Under the pieces are notes generated by a model, which was not told the origin of the DNA, ran no database searches, and saw only the letters and a list, made by a program, of their open reading frames with translations. A stretch of 64,000 bases of DNA, from positions 1,364,001-1,428,000 of the forward strand of contig CP087214.1 of assembly GCA_020912385.1 (NCBI GenBank), read 5' to 3'. The position numbers and the translations under genes are program-made. Shown here in pieces: positions 1-11,171 of the stretch (within the stretch, counting starts at the first letter, position 1; the number at the start of each line of letters is the position of its first letter). The stretch comes from Neofusicoccum parvum (taxonomy: Eukaryota > Ascomycota > Dothideomycetes > Botryosphaeriales > Botryosphaeriaceae).

Positions 1-430
1 TTGTTGGACCTGCGCAGCGCGGACGCCCGCGCCCACGCTCCCGTGGTTGACGTGAGCGCGGCTGCGACACCATGATGGCTCACTCAGCGCGTGCGAGGCC
101 TGCCCCACAGCCCGATTGCTGTTACTCACAGCAATGCCGCGCGCCAGGGCCGTCGGCCGCCGTGCGTTCCGTGGAGGCAGCGCGCTGAAAAGTCCAGGCC
201 GTGGGTCGCGAGAAACCGGAAGCACACCGTCACGGCGACTCGCGCCTGCCCTTCGTCCCGCAGCCCGCCCAACTCTCCCCGCAGCCAGCCCTCGTCCGCC
301 CAGCATACCCGAGGTGCGCGCCCACGACATCTCCTCGCTCTGCGCAACACCGCCCAAGCCCAGGCGACCTCGAGCGCCAGCCTGAGCACGCCGCCGCGCC
401 CGCCGACTGTCCTGGGGACATCCCGCGACC
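1..430. other. 5' flank of the NRAMP gene
   Basis: GC-rich sequence with several short overlapping reading frames on both strands, none with recognisable protein character. It probably holds the promoter and 5' UTR of the transporter that starts at 431. The window edge truncates anything further upstream. Confidence 0.5.
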
Positions 431-2562
431 ATGAACTGCCCCTCGAGAGTCGACCCAGAGATCCCGCCGGGCTGGAACCAGAACCCCAATGCCCTGGCCG
501 GTGATGCCACCACCTGCAACGACCTGAACCACATAGCGAACGAGCGCCAGAAGCGAAAGTCCGCCAATCACAGCATCGACGATGGGGCCATCGAACGACC
601 GCAGCAGCCCCCCGACACCGACCCCGACCTGCTGCGGCGGCGGGGTGTTGGGAGCTCGAGGCCTCAGGCCGAGGGTTCTGCCAAACCAGATATGAGCGTG
701 GACATTGCCGAGTCGCACAACCAAGCCGTGCGGAAGCCCTCGTCGGCTTCCGACGCGCTTGCGACCACTTTCAACTTGGGATACTCTGGCGCTGGTTCTG
801 CTAGACGTGGAGGACAGGGTTCTGGTGGCTCGAGGCTTCCTGAATATGTGCTCAAGATCAAAGACGTGCTTTACAAGTACGCCCAATTCGTTGGGCCAGG
901 CTTCATGGTGGCGGTTGCGTACATCGATCCCGGTATGTCTTTGCGGTACTGAGAAGCTACCGGGCTTCAATACTGACAATTTGCAGGAAATTATGCTACG
1001 GACGTCGCTGCGGGTGCTTCATACCGCTTCAAGCTTCTTTTCATCATTCTGATGTCCAACGTTTTCGCCATCTTTCTGCAGTCGCTCTGCGTGAAGCTTG
1101 GAACAGTCACGGGCATGAACCTGGCTGAAAATTGCCGGGCGCATCTGCCTAGGTGGCTGAACATTGTCTTGTACATTTTCGCGGAGTCTGCCATTATTGC
1201 CACAGACATTGCTGAGGTAGGTCCTCCGAAGTCGGCGTCATATTTCTTTCGCCGCAGTGCCAGTGCCAGCGCCAGATCGCGCATCAGACGATTACTGAAA
1301 CAGGCCGACTTAGCCCAAACGGTCATGATTTTAGCTAACAGATATTCCAGGTTATCGGAACAGCAATTTCGTTGAACGTCCTTTTGAAAGTCCCTTTGGT
1401 CGCGGGCTGCGCGATCAGCATTGTCGATGTCCTCATCATTCTGCTCTTTTACAAACCCTCCGGCTCCATGCGAGCCTTGCGCTATTTCGAATACTTTGTG
1501 ATGCTCCTTGTCCTGGGCGTAGTTGTCTGCTTCTGTTTTCAGCTCAGTCTTATCAAGGACACGCCTGTCGGTGATGTCTTCCGGGGATACCTACCAAGCA
1601 AGGCCATAGTCGAGTCGAAGGGGTGAGTCTCGCATCACAGTCCGTCTTAGCCGGTCAGCTGTTAACGTATCCACAGACTTTACCAATCTTGCGGTATCCT
1701 TGGCGCCACCGTCATGCCTCACTCGCTATACCTTGGCTCAGGCATTATCCAGCCACGGTTACGGGAATTCGATGAAGCGCTTTCGGCCTCTACCCAACAC
1801 CCCGCCGCCGCGGAAAACAACAGCTATGATTCCGACACGGAATCAACCATCTCACTCACCAAATATCGCCCCTCAATCCAGGCAATCAGGGCGTGTTACA
1901 CTTACTCAGTTGTCGAGACTGCCGTTTCACTTTTCACATTTGCCCTGTTCGTCAATTCCTCTATCCTCATTGTTGCTGGCGCCTCGTTGTACAATACCCC
2001 AGGCGCCGAGTCTGCTGATCTTTTTGGTATCCACGATCTACTTTCTTCCACGCTGGCACCTGCTGCTGGCACAATATTTGCACTGGCCTTGCTTCTTTCC
2101 GGTATCAGTGCAGGTATTGTCTGCACCATCGCCGGCCAAATGGTCAGCGAGGGGCAGCTGAACTGGACTTGCAAGCCGTGGAAGCGACGGTTTATAACCC
2201 GTAGCATCAGCATCACGCCTTCGATCATCATCGCTGGCGCAGTTGGTCGCGAGGGCCTGTCTAATGCACTGGAAGGTTCGCAAGTCGCCCTCAGTGTCAT
2301 TTTGCCGTTCGTCAGCGCACCGCTTATCTACTTTACCTGCCGCAACAAGTTCATGACTGTCTCAGCGGTGGACCGCGGTATCCCTCAGCGTGGTAACAAT
2401 GCGGTCCATGCTGAGGAAGGTGCTCAGGCAGCCACTGGTGCAGTTGAGGATGTCAAGATGCGCAACAGCTGGGTCACATCAGTGGTTGCGTTCCTCATCT
2501 GGCTGGTTATCGTGGTCATGAACATCGCGTTGCTGGTTCTTGTCGGCATGGATAAGGCGTAA
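431..2562 (+). CDS. NRAMP-family divalent metal (Mn2+) transporter, Smf-like
   Basis: Proton-coupled divalent metal importer of the NRAMP/SMF family (Mn2+, possibly Fe2+), a multi-pass protein of plasma, endosomal or vacuolar membranes. Four exons: 431-932, 987-1216, 1351-1622 and 1677-2562, giving 629 residues. All three introns are GT-AG, and the splices rebuild both family hallmarks. The DPGN metal-binding motif (residues 166-169) is split by intron 1. The MPH motif (348-350) sits in GATVMPHSLYLGS just after intron 3. The first ~140 residues are hydrophilic, low-complexity and rich in Ser/Pro; hydrophobic helices start around residue 150 and continue to the C-terminus. Yeast has three paralogues (Smf1-3) and I cannot say which this matches. 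The start is the first ATG in frame with the conserved core. Family assignment is very secure; the substrate is inferred from the family. Confidence 0.95.
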
Positions 2563-4757
2563 ATCATCCGCTCGGAAGCATCAATTTCCGTGTTGGACTA
2601 TCATACGCGCTAGACATCTGCGGCTCTTGAGTTTTCCCTGACATACTTCTTTTGTTTTGCTTCTGTTTCTCTTCGCTGTTTTGCGCACGGTCTGGAGACT
2701 ATGGCGTCAATTCAATCACTTTGAAACTAAGATTCAACATACTCGTTTTTTCCTATGGGTTTGTTCTTTCAACAAGATCGAGTGACCTCGGGAAGCCCCG
2801 GCTCACACTGTAGATAGGCTCGAGAAAGAAAACATCTACGAAATATTCTCATCTGAGCACAATGCGACGCCTAAGCAATAAGCCAAAGTTTGAGATGACA
2901 CGCGTAAGTTGCGTGCAGAAGCTGGTGCCTGCAGCACGTACCAGTACAACGATGTTGCTGGATCTTCTCAATCTTTGAACCAGGTTTCGTTTATTCCACA
3001 CGATGATATCACTAATGGAGGATGAAGTGCAGATACTCAGCCTATCCAACTAAAATTTCAACTGCACGCCCTACAGTTTTTCGTATCTGGGTGGCCTTGT
3101 CTGAGCACTCACTAGAACGAACACTGATTAGAAATAACGCTTGACCCCTCATGACATATCCCATCTCTTTTGAATCGAATCGAATCCCTTGATAAGCATA
3201 TCCTCCGCCACGGAACCGCCGATCGACGAAACAGAACAGCCTCAACCGCGCTCGTCACTCCAAGCCACAGGCATCCAACTGCCAACTAACCGCTCTCGGA
3301 TGGACGGAGCTATTGCGACATCAACCTTCTTTCCCCCCCTCACCGACGGCAATTGCCCTTGCGAAACCTGGTAAAGACTGCGGTAAGGCCACAATCAGGG
3401 TCTTCTCCATATGCTCACAGCTACCACCGAAGAGTAATCCCCCTCCGCACAGATCGCATAACATATTGCTGCCCGAACACGAGTCGAACACGGAAAATGG
3501 CGAGAAAGCAGAGGGAGATTATCTGCTCGCCCGCCGAAGCGGGGCTCGTCGCGGATCCATTGCGCCGACGATGGCAAACACGTAACGTGAAGGAAGCAAG
3601 GCGGTCTGGAACTCGCAGCTAACTGCTTGCCCCCCTCTCCTCCTGCGCCGATGCGTGGCATCACAAGCACCGCCGAGCGATGCGCTGTCCGTCTTGGTCC
3701 GTTTGGTCCGACGTGCACAAGACATCGCCGAGCGGCGGGGCTTCCTGCATCTCACTTGACCGGGGTCCAAGATCTTCCACACGCCAGTCTGGTAGTCGTG
3801 GTTTGTGGGGTGGGGTGAGGGCAATGTCTTACCGGGATGTTCGTGTATCAAAATCCGGGACGGGAAGTTCCTTGGCCCGCGGCTCGTCTGCTGTCCGTGT
3901 TTCTTTTCGGCGGCTGCGGGCGGAAGACAAGGTATGGCGTGGTGTGGGTCTGGCGATCCCCTGAATCTGAGATTCGTTTTTGTGGAATTCTGCGTGATGG
4001 TTGCTGAAACAAGCGCGTGGATGATCAGTGGAGTATGTGGCAGTGACGGAGAGGTACGGGTACGGGCACGAGATGATGTAAGTGCAGAGAGAAGTATGTT
4101 TCGTCATGTAAATCTGCATTGCTATCGATGGGGAGACATGATTTCGGATTCACTGGAGTAGTGTGATACAGCGGTAGAGTGTATTTATGTAACAGTCCAA
4201 ATATATGGTTGAGGTGTACGTTGTTTCCTACCTGCTGCTCAGAGTTCGACGTTTGCTTGGAAATTACAGAATACAATCCCTGGACTGTGCTTTTACTGTG
4301 AAATATTCCCGGTGGTTTGTGTGTAGAGCGGGTATTGTTTCTTGATCGTTGCTTGCGGCACTACTTCAAATTGCCGAAAGCGGGAGGCTGGAGTAGTGAA
4401 GGATGATGGATGAAACCTGCGCAATGGTGAGACGCATGGATGTTTGGAGGATAGTTAAATGCGTCACGGAAGAAGCTGTGGCGTTCTATCGGTCAAATCC
4501 AGTTTCGGCTTTCCTCGGAAGGAATACTGGCGCTGCGATGTGGCTATGACCGTTTCCTAATTACGAGCCTCGGCCCGACGAACAGTGGTGGGGAATTGTG
4601 TATATTGGCATTACATTAAGGATATCTAGATTGATATTGTTATATTTGTCGTTTTCTTTTGAGCAACACCGTGGGCGCACCCGATTCAAGGATCACCTGA
4701 GAGCTGAGTCACGTCATTGTCTTTTTTTCTCCCTTTTCCCCTTGACTCAACAAGTCA
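2563..4757. other. Convergent intergenic region, no gene seen
   Basis: About 2.2 kb between the stop of the transporter (+) and the stop of the acid phosphatase (-), so it holds both 3' UTRs. Reading frames here are under 120 codons, overlap on several strands and lack protein character. The stretch around 4000-4700 is richer in A and T than the flanking genes. No RNA gene or repeat was recognised. Confidence 0.5.
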
Positions 4758-6438
4758 TCATTGCTCACGAATGGTGCCATCAAAGTCTTCGCCACCGGTC
4801 GGATTCGCGAGCGTGTAGTTGCCAAAGCACGCGTAGTTGTAGTTGCTCAGTTCGTACGAATCCTTCTGGCTCTCGATGAACTTGTCGAGCGAACACAGAC
4901 CATCCGTCCGTCCCTTACAGGCACCGCCCCTGACGCTGTCCAGAGGCACAATACCGTCGTTCGCACGCATACGAATAAACTTATGCGTCGCGGTCGCAGC
5001 GTCGTAGCCGTACCGCTCGGGATAGTATGCCGTACGGTGCTGGGCCACGGCGGCGGGATCAGCAGAAGTGCAGCCGATGACTTCGGTGATGAGACGAGCG
5101 CCAAAAGGCGTCAGCTTAGCCAAGTTGAAGTGACGCTCTGGGTTGGGAGGGAACTCGGTCAACGTCGGCGGGTCATAAAAGTAGTCAACACTCATAGCGG
5201 TGAGAACACTGATGATGATGTCATCGTGAGAGAAGTCGGCATAGAACTTGCGTCCGAGGGGAAAGTCCTCCGGGTTGTCGGTGATGGTGGAGTTGACGGA
5301 CGAGTTGGACCAGGTGATGTACTGGTTCTGCAGACGTGCAAGCAGCTCTTGGACGTAGCCGATACCTTGCGCGCGGCCTGTGGGGTTGCCCCAAGCGTAG
5401 TCGTAGTAATAGGCCATGTCCAGTGTGTTCTCGAAGCCAGTCCACTCGTCTGTAGTGAAGAGGCCGCAGAAGTCAGACTGTCCGATGTATTGCATCTCGT
5501 ATGCGCAGATGCTCTGCATGGCATAGGTGTCGTTCACCGTGAAAGTGAATCCCGCAGGAGCGTGCCTTTGCAAGCGCTTGGTGGCATCTTCAAGGTAGAC
5601 AGGCAGGTAGTTGAAGACGTCGAGGTCTCCAATGTTGCCAATACCGTCCTCGTAGTCATTGAAGCAGCTATCGTAGGAGGCCAGAGTGTTGTTCTCAGTG
5701 CCGCCTTCGGGAATGATCAAAACATCAAAGTCGTCAGTCCAGTTGCCCAGCGTTGGGATGGACTGGTCGGGCTCCTCCTTGAAGCTCGGGCCGAAGAACC
5801 CGATTGCCCAGTTCAACATGCTGTTGTACATGCGTGCCTGGGTGGTGGTGCGGAGGAGCGGCTTTTCCCTCGCCGTGCCATTGGGGTAGTTGGGGTCGTA
5901 GGCCAACTGTCCGACCTCGGCGTCGTAGAGCGTACGGCCATACTTGTTCCAGAAGGACACACCAGCTTTCATCTCCTCGACAGCACCCTGGCCGGTCAGA
6001 AGACCGGTGGACGGCATAAGGTAGCGGTAGTGGTTCAGGAATTCCAACGCCTCAGAGAAGGAACCGGACGAATTGGCAGCAGCCGACCAGTTTCCCAGCT
6101 TATAAACAAACTCAAGGTTGTTGTTCCCGTCATCGATCCAATGAATGGGGAAACGGTGAGCGTGACGCTGCATCGTGTGGACTGGACAAATCAGCGATTT
6201 GACGGTCTAAGGGACCGGACATTCTACCTTGCTCGACTTGGCAGCCATCAGGGAGGCCGACGTCCTTCACGCCGAAGATGTCGGCAGGATTGTCGGCATA
6301 GGGAGAGATCTGGCCCCAATGCTTGGAGATCTCATTGATGTCCGTCAGCAGCGCCGGGTGGGAGTAATTGACGATGGCTCGCACGCCTCCTGCACAGGCC
6401 AGGGCCTGCAGGGCGTACAGGGACGAGCGGGAAGGCAT
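4758..6438 (-). CDS. Secreted histidine acid phosphatase / phytase family
   Basis: Branch-2 histidine phosphatase, expected to hydrolyse phosphomonoesters or phytate outside the cell. Two exons on the minus strand, 6438-6228 and 6181-4758, give 544 residues; the 46-nt intron is GT-AG. The N-terminus (MPSRSSLYALQALACAGG) resembles a signal peptide, and many N-x-S/T sites fit secretion. The splice restores QVHTMQRHAHRFP, with the nucleophile His at residue 77. The usual RHGxRxP reads RHAHRFP, so the Gly after the catalytic His is Ala. The proton-donor motif HD is at 389-390 (SHDD). Reading-frame continuity alone would allow a start 75 codons upstream, but that extension lacks conservation character and would bury the signal peptide. 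Whether it is a phytase or a general acid phosphatase cannot be told from sequence. Confidence 0.9.
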
Positions 6439-7022
6439 TTCGAACGAGCGCAGGACACTTGCAACGAAGAGCGACGGCGAAACCGGTGCAATTGGCAACG
6501 AACGGACTGGGCCCGAGCAAGAGAGAGCTGCCGATGGACGAGCGAACGGAGTCCTGGCTGTTGGCGGGCTACGACAGAGAGCAGAGCAGCGCGCGATCAG
6601 CAGCAGAGTGGAGGCCTCTTCATATAGGAGTTCAGCTGAGAGCAGGATTGACAGGCATCCCACTCTCCTGCGTCATTCCGGCGAGACTAAGACCAGTAGA
6701 GTCGTTGGTGCGCGGCCCGTGGGTGCTAACGCGGTGTTTGTTTAGGCTCGTCCCGGTCGCTGGATCCGCCCTACGAGGCTATCCTCCGCCGGGCTAGCAG
6801 GAGAGAGGGTTGCATGCATGTCGCCCGCTCAGAAATGCAGAGCATTCGGGCCCAAAACCACTGAACAATGCCGCGAAGACGGGCCAGCGAACGCGGGCGT
6901 CGTGCGGCACAGCGGCACAGTTATCCGTCTTGAGGGCGACGCACGAGTCGTGAAGATAACAAACGAGGCCTTGGCTGCGATAATAAAATGGAGAGGAGCA
7001 ATCAAATCCAGCAGCCCCATGG

Positions 7023-7047
7023 GCGGCCCTGAGCGGCCCTGAGCGGC
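7023..7047. repeat. 10-bp tandem repeat, ~2.5 copies
   Basis: The unit GCGGCCCTGA is repeated two and a half times in the upstream region of the acid phosphatase. It is non-coding and probably replication slippage in GC-rich DNA. Confidence 0.75.
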
Positions 7048-7486
7048 CTCTGCCGACAACTTGGAGACAGGTCTGCACGGCACAGGGCTGCAGCCTCTCG
7101 GTATCTCCCCAGCGGCCCGAGATGCGTGCGGGAGGCGGGTGGTGTTGAGTCCTGCATGCAACTCGATTCCCCACTTCCCGTTGCTCGTCAGGAACAGCGC
7201 ACGCAACGCGGAGTCAGATCGCGGAGGTCGGCCCTGCACAATCGAGATTTACGTCACTCGCCGGCTGGCTGAGGCGGTCAACTTTCTGCCAGCTGCCGCC
7301 TTCGTCTCCGGGCGTCTTCGAGAGGGCCGCCGAACCGTGGAGTCGCATCTTTCCGCGGCACCTCTCGGGCAAACGCGCAGCAGGACATCCTCGAGGGAGC
7401 GTCAAAGGACCTGCGCGCGGGTTTTTCATCTCGTCTTGCAGGGACCGCGAGACCGGGGCCGCCAGCGCGGTGAGAGGCCACGGCGG

Positions 7487-7523
7487 CTGCAGGGAAAATC
7501 TGCTGCAGGGAAAATCTGCTGCA
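7487..7523. repeat. 16-bp perfect tandem duplication
   Basis: Two exact copies of CTGCAGGGAAAATCTG are followed by a partial third copy (CTGCA). It lies in the non-coding divergent promoter region. It looks like a recent slippage duplication, since the two copies are identical. Confidence 0.85.
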
Positions 7524-8267
7524 CAAGAGGTGCTCCGACACGTCAGCGCCAGGCCCGCGGACGGCGGCGTGGTGAGGAAATTTCGACGAGTGGCCCGGAT
7601 ACGAGGTGGCAGGATCGCCGAGCGGAAATAACAGCAGCGGCGGGCGGCTTCACAGCCACGGTGGCCGCGAGGGCGGGTGTTGCAGGCCCCCGGCGGCCCG
7701 CCGCGACGGGCAGCGCGCAGGACGCGCGACAGGCGGCAGGGCGGCGCGCAGGGCGCTGTCGGGGCATGATGCTTGGCGTGGTGTTGAGGGCGTTTGATTG
7801 CGATGCGCAGGCAGGGCCGCGCCGGAGCTTTTCAGGGAGCCGTGCCCCTGCCGCGCACGCCCAAGCCGACCACAAGAAATGCTTGTCACGCTTCCGGCCC
7901 TCTCAAGCAATGCCAACCACGCAGGCGTCCATCAAGCGATCTCGACCGCCAGAGACTCCACACACATGCAGTCTTCGCCGATCATGCATCCCCAACTCTG
8001 CGGCGCGCCCTCACGCTGCGGCGCCGCCGCAGCTTGCCACCGCCGGCCTCCTCTCCTGAGCCATGACCCACTCTGGCCCGCGCACCGACGAATTCGTTAC
8101 GCGTCAATTTCGGAGCGTACGTACGTGGGTAGCGACCACACGGGCGCGACAAGCCTAGTACCGCGCATCCTCCCTGATGTGCTCGGGGCTGTGCTGAGCC
8201 CGCCTTCCTTTCATCATCTGGCGTTGCGCTCTTCCCCAGAATTCTCCTCCATGTCACTCGTTCCACC

Positions 8268-9735
8268 ATGAGATTCTACACCAAGCCCTGGAGTATCCTG
8301 GGGATACTATCGCTCGTTACCCACCATGCGCTCCTTGCTACAGCCGTCGACATCGACATCGACAGCGTCGACTCCATCAAGGAGGCCGCCTCCTCGATCG
8401 CCTATGGCCTGATGAAGTACTACACCGGTAACAACACCGGCGATGTTCCGGGCAACCTGCCCGATCCCTACTACTGGTGGGAGGCCGGCGCCATGTTCAT
8501 GAGCATGGTCGAGTACTGGTACTACACCGGCGACGAGACCTACGTCCCGCAGACCAAGCAGGCCCTCCTCCACCAGGTCGGCGAGGACAACGACTACATG
8601 CCCGCCAACCAGACGAAGAGCGAGGGCAACGACGATCAGCTTTTCTGGGCCCTGGCCGCCATGACTTCTGCCGAGCTCAAGTTCTCCGACCCCGGCGACG
8701 GCTACGCGTCTTGGGTGGCGCAAGCCCAGGCAGTCTTCAACGAGCAGGCCGCGCGTTGGGATGCCGCAAATTGTGGAGGTGGTCTGCGCTGGCAGTAAGC
8801 ATCACCACCGCCCAAACCTCGTGTCCCCAAGCGCTGACAGAGAACACAGAATCTACTCGTTCAACGGAGGTTACAACTACAAGAACACCATTTCAAACGG
8901 CGGCTTCTTCCAGCTCGCGTCCCGCTTGGCTCGCTACACCGGAAACGAAACATACGTGGAATATGCGGAGAAGATGTGGGAGTGGGCAGTCGGCACTGTC
9001 TTGTTCAACACGGACACCTGGACAATCAACGACGGAACTAGCACGACAAACAACTGCAGCACGGCCGACCACACGCAGTGGACGTACAACTATGGAACCT
9101 TCATCGTCGGATGCGCCTTCATGTACAACCACACGGAGGACGCAAAGTGGAAGACGCGCGCCGAGAGCCTGCTAACGTCGACGTGGTCCACGTTCTTCCC
9201 GGATACAATGGGCCCCAACATCATGGTCGAAGTCACCTGCGAGCCGTATGGCAACTGCGATTACGATCAATCCTCGTTCAAAGCGTATCTGACGCGCTGG
9301 CTTGCTCTGACTTCACAAATGATCCCGGACTTCTATGAAGATATCTTCCTGCGGCTGCGCGCGTCTGCGAAGGGAGCGGCGGGGCAGTGCTCGGGATCCG
9401 GTAAGACGGCGGGCAACACCTGCGGCCGTGAATGGAACTCGACGACCTGGGATGGCACTATGGGTGTCGGCGAGCAGATGGCGGCGTTGCAAGTCGTCGG
9501 ATCCCTGATGATCGACAAGGGCAACCTGGATACCCCGGTGACCTACGCTACTGGTGGTACCAGTAAATCGGACGGATCTGCCGGAACAGGAGCGTCGTCA
9601 GGTAGCACTGACGGCACCTACGACACCAGCAAACCCATCACTGGAGGCGACCGAGCTGGTGCCGCAATCCTCACGATTGTCATTGTTGTTGGCACGTTAG
9701 GAGGAGCTTTCTGGATGATGATGGGTGATTTCTGA
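8268..9735 (+). CDS. GPI-anchored GH76 mannan endo-1,6-alpha-mannosidase, DCW1/DFG5-like
   Basis: Cell-surface enzyme of glycoside hydrolase family 76. In yeast, Dcw1/Dfg5 are thought to process GPI-anchor glycans and transfer mannoproteins to the wall. Two exons, 8268-8794 and 8850-9735 (intron 55 nt), give 470 residues. The splice gives LRWQIYSFNGGYNYKN, matching the conserved family segment. A signal peptide covers about residues 1-26. The catalytic Asp pair lies in GNDDQLFW at residues 122-123. The tail has a Gly/Ser/Thr-rich spacer, a likely omega site around TYDTSKPITGG, and a hydrophobic C-terminus (AAILTIVIVVGTLGGAFW), which together are the GPI-anchor signature. N-x-S/T sites are numerous. 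Fungi usually carry several paralogues, so the exact orthologue is uncertain. Confidence 0.95.
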
Positions 9736-10142
9736 AAAGAGCTGTTTTGGCTTCGTCCTTTGCACCTTCTTCCCTTGGTACTTCTTTACTTGCTTACTTA
9801 CTGGATACCTGGATTTTCATTTCATTGTTCACGCGCCTATAGAGGGGATCCCAATTGCGGTCAGAGTCGAGGCGAAAAATGCCCGGCTACGGAGTTGGTG
9901 GAGAAGCGACTTCATGTTACCAAATGGGATTCTATTTGCCCTGTTCGTTCGGAAACAGTCTATTTTGATGTAGGGATATTTATAGGAAATGCATCCCCCA
10001 CGCCCACCCTGGTGTCTCCGGCCGCTTGGACCCTGATCTGTCAGACGTGCTTAGCTTACTGACGAGCGGTTGTCACGTGCAATCACGACTTGGTGTCATT
10101 GTTGCACGCGATAATCTTGCAGCCTTCAGCTGGCCGCCCTTT
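9736..10142. other. Convergent intergenic region, nothing seen
   Basis: The 407 bp separating the GH76 stop (+) and the stop of the small minus-strand gene hold the two 3' UTRs. No structured element was recognised. Confidence 0.5.
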
Positions 10143-10614
10143 TCATGACTTGGCCGCGTCTCCCTCCATCAGCGCGGGCAGGTGCTCCTTGATATACTCG
10201 ACAACGGCGTCCGGGCCCTTCTCGACCTGCAGTCCTTGCGGCAGCGCAAACGTCTTCACGTTCGGCACGATCCTCCTCGCTGTGTCCTGGGCCGCCTGGC
10301 TCTGCTCAGGCGTCCACATCGAGGCCGTGAACTGGGCCATGTCAGCGCGCTCGCGATCTGGATAAGAAGCAGCACTCACCAGCACATCCGGCTTGATCTC
10401 CGTTACCACCTCCTCAACCTTCTCGATAGCTGCGAGCTGTGAGCATACTGCCGCCGCACTGATCACTGACAGGACACTGCGTACCGTCGGCGTTGCCCGC
10501 ATGGATGATGGTGTACTTGTCCTTCACGTCTTCGACGACGCGGCCGACCAGGAGCTTGGCGCGCTCGGGCGCGTTGTTGACAGTGACGAGCTTGTAGGGA
10601 CCGAGGGGCGCCAT
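10143..10614 (-). CDS. Small conserved fungal protein of unknown function (122 aa)
   Basis: Function not recognised. Three exons on the minus strand: 10614-10485, 10429-10380 and 10331-10143, giving 122 residues. Intron 1 (55 nt) joins NAD to AIEKVEEVV; intron 2 (48 nt) joins KPDVL to FTASMWTPEQ. Both are GT-AG. The protein starts MAPLGPYKLVTVN and has alternating hydrophobic strands and amphipathic helices (YTIIHAGNA, KPDVLFTASMW, VKTFALPQGLQVEKGPDAVVEYIKEHL), suggesting a compact alpha/beta fold. It has no signal peptide or membrane segment, so is probably cytosolic. I recall similar short proteins in other ascomycetes but no assigned role. Intron 2 is a multiple of three without a stop, so retention would insert 16 residues in frame. 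It is divergent from the DUF3500 gene across 557 bp. Confidence 0.8.
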
Positions 10615-11171
10615 CTGTGCGGGTGTCTTGGACGGGTTTGCAGTTTGCAGAGAGCAGGTAGGTGGACGTTTGAGTTCTCTTAAGCTCCCATCCACGCATT
10701 CCAGCAGTCTACTTTTATCTCCGAGAGCGAAGTCGGCGTCCGAGAAAGAGACGGAGGTAAATGGCGTGCAGGGCTGGGAATGCCGAGCTGATGGTGCGAT
10801 TTGCGCGGCCCCGCTGACGTCTCCCCTGCGCACCCCGCTCCGTCTGCCCCGCGGAGTCGACGCTCGGGAATGCCGGATGCGCAATCTGCCCCTCCCCCGC
10901 CAGCCCAGCACCGGTCCGCCGAAACGAGCGGCCGTCCGCCGACGAAGCCGCTGCGCGACCACTCGGAGGAACTGGGTTTCCGCCTGCTCAGAGCGTCCCG
11001 CGCGTCGGAAGGGCCGCGTCAGGCCCGCCCGCTGCTCTCCCGCGCCAACATGCCGGCCCCGGGCCTGCGGGCCATGGAGCACCGATTTATATACGCGCCC
11101 ACGAGCATTGCCCTCGCCCCCCAGGCCGAACGTGCAAGCTCTCACCGCTCCCCAGAGTCAATTCCTCCGCC
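10615..11171. other. Divergent promoter region
   Basis: 557 bp shared by the small minus-strand gene and the DUF3500 gene. Reading frames that cross it (for example a 456-codon frame running over the DUF3500 gene in another phase) are shadows. A TATA-like box lies at 11088-11093. Confidence 0.5.
11086..11093 (+). promoter_or_regulatory. TATA-like box of the DUF3500 gene
   Basis: TTTATATA stands out in GC-rich surroundings 78 bp before the ATG at 11172, a plausible spacing for a core promoter. No experimental support. Confidence 0.45.

Larger units (their letters stand above)
6439..8267. other. Divergent promoter region between acid phosphatase and GH76 genes
   Basis: About 1.8 kb between two divergent starts. 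A 332-codon frame at 7061-8059 (+) and several antisense frames exist only because the region is GC-rich; they are Arg/Ala/Pro-rich and show no domain. The region contains two short tandem duplications (listed separately) and a TATATG-type box near 6615-6620 that could serve the minus-strand gene. No gene is called. Confidence 0.5.

Noticed and set aside
4761..6338. 525-codon plus-strand open frame
   Set aside because: It is antisense to the acid phosphatase exon, which has catalytic motifs and a signal peptide. The long frame reflects GC-rich codon positions.
7061..8059. 332-codon plus-strand frame in the acid phosphatase/GH76 spacer
   Set aside because: Arg/Ala/Pro/Gly-rich with no domain, overlapped by antisense frames, and it spans short tandem duplications.
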